Shown piece after piece: positions 61,301-64,000 of a DNA stretch of 64,000 nt. Position 1 is the stretch's first letter. The number at the start of each line of letters is the position of its first letter. The notes under the pieces were generated by a model, which saw nothing but the letters and a program-made list of their open reading frames with translations, was not told the origin of the DNA and made no database searches. Origin of the DNA: Lineus longissimus (lineage: Eukaryota > Nemertea > Pilidiophora > Heteronemertea > Lineidae); contig NC_088308.1 in NCBI RefSeq assembly GCF_910592395.1, positions 26,675,501-26,739,500 of the forward strand. The letters run 5' to 3'. The translations under genes were made by a program, and so were the position numbers.

Positions 61301-62559
61301 CGCTTCCTTTAAACAGTGCTTTAAATTCTCCAATTCCCAACAATGGTTCCACTGAACCAAGAGGATATTCTTGCTTTAGTTCCGACAAATCCAACAATGT
61401 TTTGCAGCCGGTCATTTTAAGCAACATAATCGCATCCTAAATCACCAACAAAAAGCCTTAGGAATGTTCGCCATTCTCGGCTCTCGTATAGGCTAAAGTA
61501 AAGAAATAAAATATTGTCCAGTTTTGTAATTTTTTAATGGATTCTCGATTCCTGAATAATCTCAGTGGTGTAGTATCTTTCACTGCCTACTCTATGGAAT
61601 AATCAAAAATATATCGAGCCCCTTGCAGGTGGACGTAATAGTTTCGAAGACAGGTAAAACAAGGCTGCCCGTGTTTCCCTATTTTTCTATAAACAGCTTT
61701 TTTCTCCCAGCATCATTATTGTAATATCACGTTGCAACAAAATCTTCTTCAGTGAGTAGGTGGCAACTCATCGACACAGGCAAGCAGATCTTTACAACTC
61801 TGACAATAGCTGGCCATTTTAAAATAGCACCTAAGATCGTGTTTCGGAGAAGGCTTAGCTGTTTTGCAAAACAAGGAAATATGCTAGTGGACAACTTAGC
61901 CCACGTGTGCCGGTCCATAATTGTATAGGTTTACCTTCTTTGTGATTCCAAAATCTCCTCTATCCTCCATTTTACTATCACTCTGACAGACAATATCCAC
62001 ATCACGAGGCCCGTCAGGCCCCCATGTATATTTTTAAGTCCCTTTGATCAGCAGTGATACCGCTGTTTATAAAGTCATCCGTATTTTCTTTCACACTGTC
62101 TACTCGGTGTTGCTAACAGACCAATCGAAGGGGTGCATCCATGCATACTTTGATTGTGTAGCATATCGTAAAGGTGTTGGGTTACTGATGACCGGGGTCC
62201 TGATACACCCAGCCACACAAATCATGCAGGCAACCGGACAGTAATATCCGCTATTCCCTGGTGTGGACATCATTGTTATTCCCTACAAACATCACACCAG
62301 GAGGTGTTTGGCAGAGGAAATTGAAGGCGTTTGACGCTCAGATGAATTTTTATTTAGTTTTGGGTAGGGTAAACACATTTCTTATCTCTGAGAAAGTATC
62401 GATTTTCACTTAATGTAACAGCTCCGCCTAATTTGTTGTTCTATGAGGCGATTAATTCAGCACCTATAGGCCGACAGTAAAGCAAAATAGCTAGCTCGGC
62501 AGCTGAATTGTAAAACTGGTCCCTTTCATCAAGATTCTCACATCCAAATTGGACTATTT
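58313..62559. other. Upstream flank of the GPCR gene, no recognised gene
   Basis: This stretch should include the GPCR promoter and perhaps non-coding first exons. Frames are short and unrecognised. A small 18-bp tandem duplication (TTTTGGCTCACTCTTGA type) occurs near 60110-60145. Confidence 0.5.
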
Positions 62560-62890
62560 TTTGATAACATTTCTTGAACTTGTATCACATGGTCATTAGT
62601 CCAGTCAACCGAATATCAAGATAGTTTCTGATCAGAAGTTATATTACATGGTGATGTGGTTCCAAGAACCGAATGTTATTGCATTTTCTGACCAGAGGTT
62701 GTATTACATGGTGATTAATTCCAAGAATTGACTGTTAATGCATTTTCTGAATGGTTCCAAGAATTGACTGTTAAAGGAATTTTCTGGGGGGAGTTGTTGT
62801 GCATATTGATTAGTTTCAAGAACCAAACACTAAGGCATTTCCTAGTGGTTGGTCACAAGAACTGAATGCTTTTAATACCTTTCCTGAAGT
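62560..62890. repeat. Degenerate ~65-bp minisatellite
   Basis: About five imperfect units share TATTACATGGTGATTA, GTTCCAAGAACCGAATG and TTATGCATTTTCTGA elements (with variation between units). Non-coding. Confidence 0.65.
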
Positions 62891-64000
62891 TGCCAACAAC
62901 GTTATTTCCCTTCCGGTATTTGTCTAACATCCTCTTCAGCAATAATGAAGGAAGGGATTTTTTACGACTTATTTACTAGGATCATCTTTCCACATTTGGA
63001 TAAATTACCATTATTGATAAACGAAAAGCACACACACTTAAAAAAATCATGTGTTTGTCTAAACGGGCGGTTGCTCAATAGCTTATAGTCAACCTGCTTC
63101 GCCACTGTGGAAAAGCAGTTTGCGGTGTCACTCGGCCGTACTGCTGAAGACTACAAGGCGATTTAACAGATATATCCGCTATCCTTATCAACTATGAGTG
63201 GGTTTGATCCGATCTCAATGTGGCTATTTCCCCTGAAGGGTTCTCTTGTCTCTCTTTAATCCCGTTAGTCGATGACCGTTAGCAGTGATCGTTATGACTT
63301 TATGGTCTGGTGATAGTGGTTAATGAGACAGAGAAGTAAAAATCAATTCTCTTGATATGGGGAACGTGGTCATGTGACACAGGTAATATAGTATTTGTGG
63401 GTATCACAGTTAGTAAATATTACATGGTTTATGAGAGTATGTCACCATAGCTTGCGTAAATCTACCACGAACAACGAGGCACCGGATTAAAGGCAGTGAG
63501 AAATGCGACTAATAACCGTTTCAAGACTGAAGCTTTTTTGAGGGAGTTCCCGACAAGGTATTTAACCCACCAAAGAATATACACCGTCAGGACTTGCGTT
63601 TGTGTGCCACTACAGGTGGGTTTATTGACCATTGGCTTAAGAAATCCCATCAACAGCTCAATGACCAGCAGACCGTACACCACCCAATTTGTCATCATTA
63701 CCTGAACCGGTACATCATTAAAGCATTAAAGAAAATGTAATCTGTCATACCTTTTTACTACGGTGAAACAGCCGTCATTATTAAGTAAATATCAGCGATA
63801 GGTTGAGTGGTGAGGTGAGTGGTAGGCCTAATTCATGAAGAGCAAATGGCTAAAGAAGATGAGTGGCTGACTTGCCATAAATGTCGTCAGGAATCGGCAT
63901 CGGAGCAATAACTTATCGTATTATCCTGTCTCGATAAATGAAAGACTTACAGAAACCGATCAAGCATCATTGCTTTGATAACAAATACAACAAATGTGAA
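62891..64000. other. No recognised feature
   Basis: No exon, RNA gene or repeat recognised up to the window end. Confidence 0.45.

Noticed and set aside
1-64000. CRISPR arrays, operons or phage-like systems
   Set aside because: The gene structure is entirely eukaryotic, with spliceosomal introns and poly(A) signals. No direct-repeat/spacer pattern exists.

Overview
The window is nuclear DNA from an animal, most likely a marine invertebrate and possibly a lophotrochozoan (this placement is an inference from gene content and repeat style). Genes are split by many short spliceosomal introns and base composition is A+T-rich. There are no operons or bacterial signals. I could rebuild six protein-coding genes exon by exon, plus one spliceosomal RNA gene.

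Layout. (1) 1-9.8 kb: mostly repeats. They include a roughly 304-bp tandem element ending in an (ACG)n tract and a hairpin, a small inverted-repeat element, and four tandem copies of a roughly 635-bp unit carrying a tRNA-like sequence and a conserved stem-loop. (2) 9.85-12.96 kb, minus: the N-terminal 155 residues of an unrecognised Val/Gln-rich protein whose 3' exons are not seen. (3) 14.1-23.2 kb, plus: a complete FERRY3 (C12orf4/DUF2362) gene with a near-perfect 104-bp palindrome in its 3' UTR. (4) 25-32.8 kb, minus: a complete protein disulfide isomerase gene with one GC-AG intron and an ERSE-like promoter element. (5) 33.07-34.44 kb: a fold-back structure with minisatellite arms. It is followed by a CRE-rich stretch and an intact U4 snRNA gene at 34.86 kb. 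(6) 35.9-41.4 kb, minus: a complete IFT70/TTC30 gene. (7) 41.8-46 kb, plus: a TEX47-like gene with a degenerate BLUF-like domain and a textbook AT-AC (U12-type) intron. (8) 46-48 kb: degenerate short repeats. (9) 50-58.3 kb, minus: a two-exon class A neuropeptide GPCR of the luqin/RYamide receptor type with a 7-kb intron. (10) 58.3-64 kb: no recognisable gene, one small minisatellite.

Gene relations. Two pairs are head-to-head (unknown gene/FERRY3 and IFT70/TEX47-like), and both intergenic regions hold a GCGCATGCGC palindrome. FERRY3 and PDI are convergent. The genes do not form a single pathway. They are housekeeping and ciliary genes next to a neuropeptide receptor. The most unusual signals are structural: the U12 AT-AC intron, the palindrome in a 3' UTR, the minisatellite-armed fold-back, and the tandem tRNA-like array.
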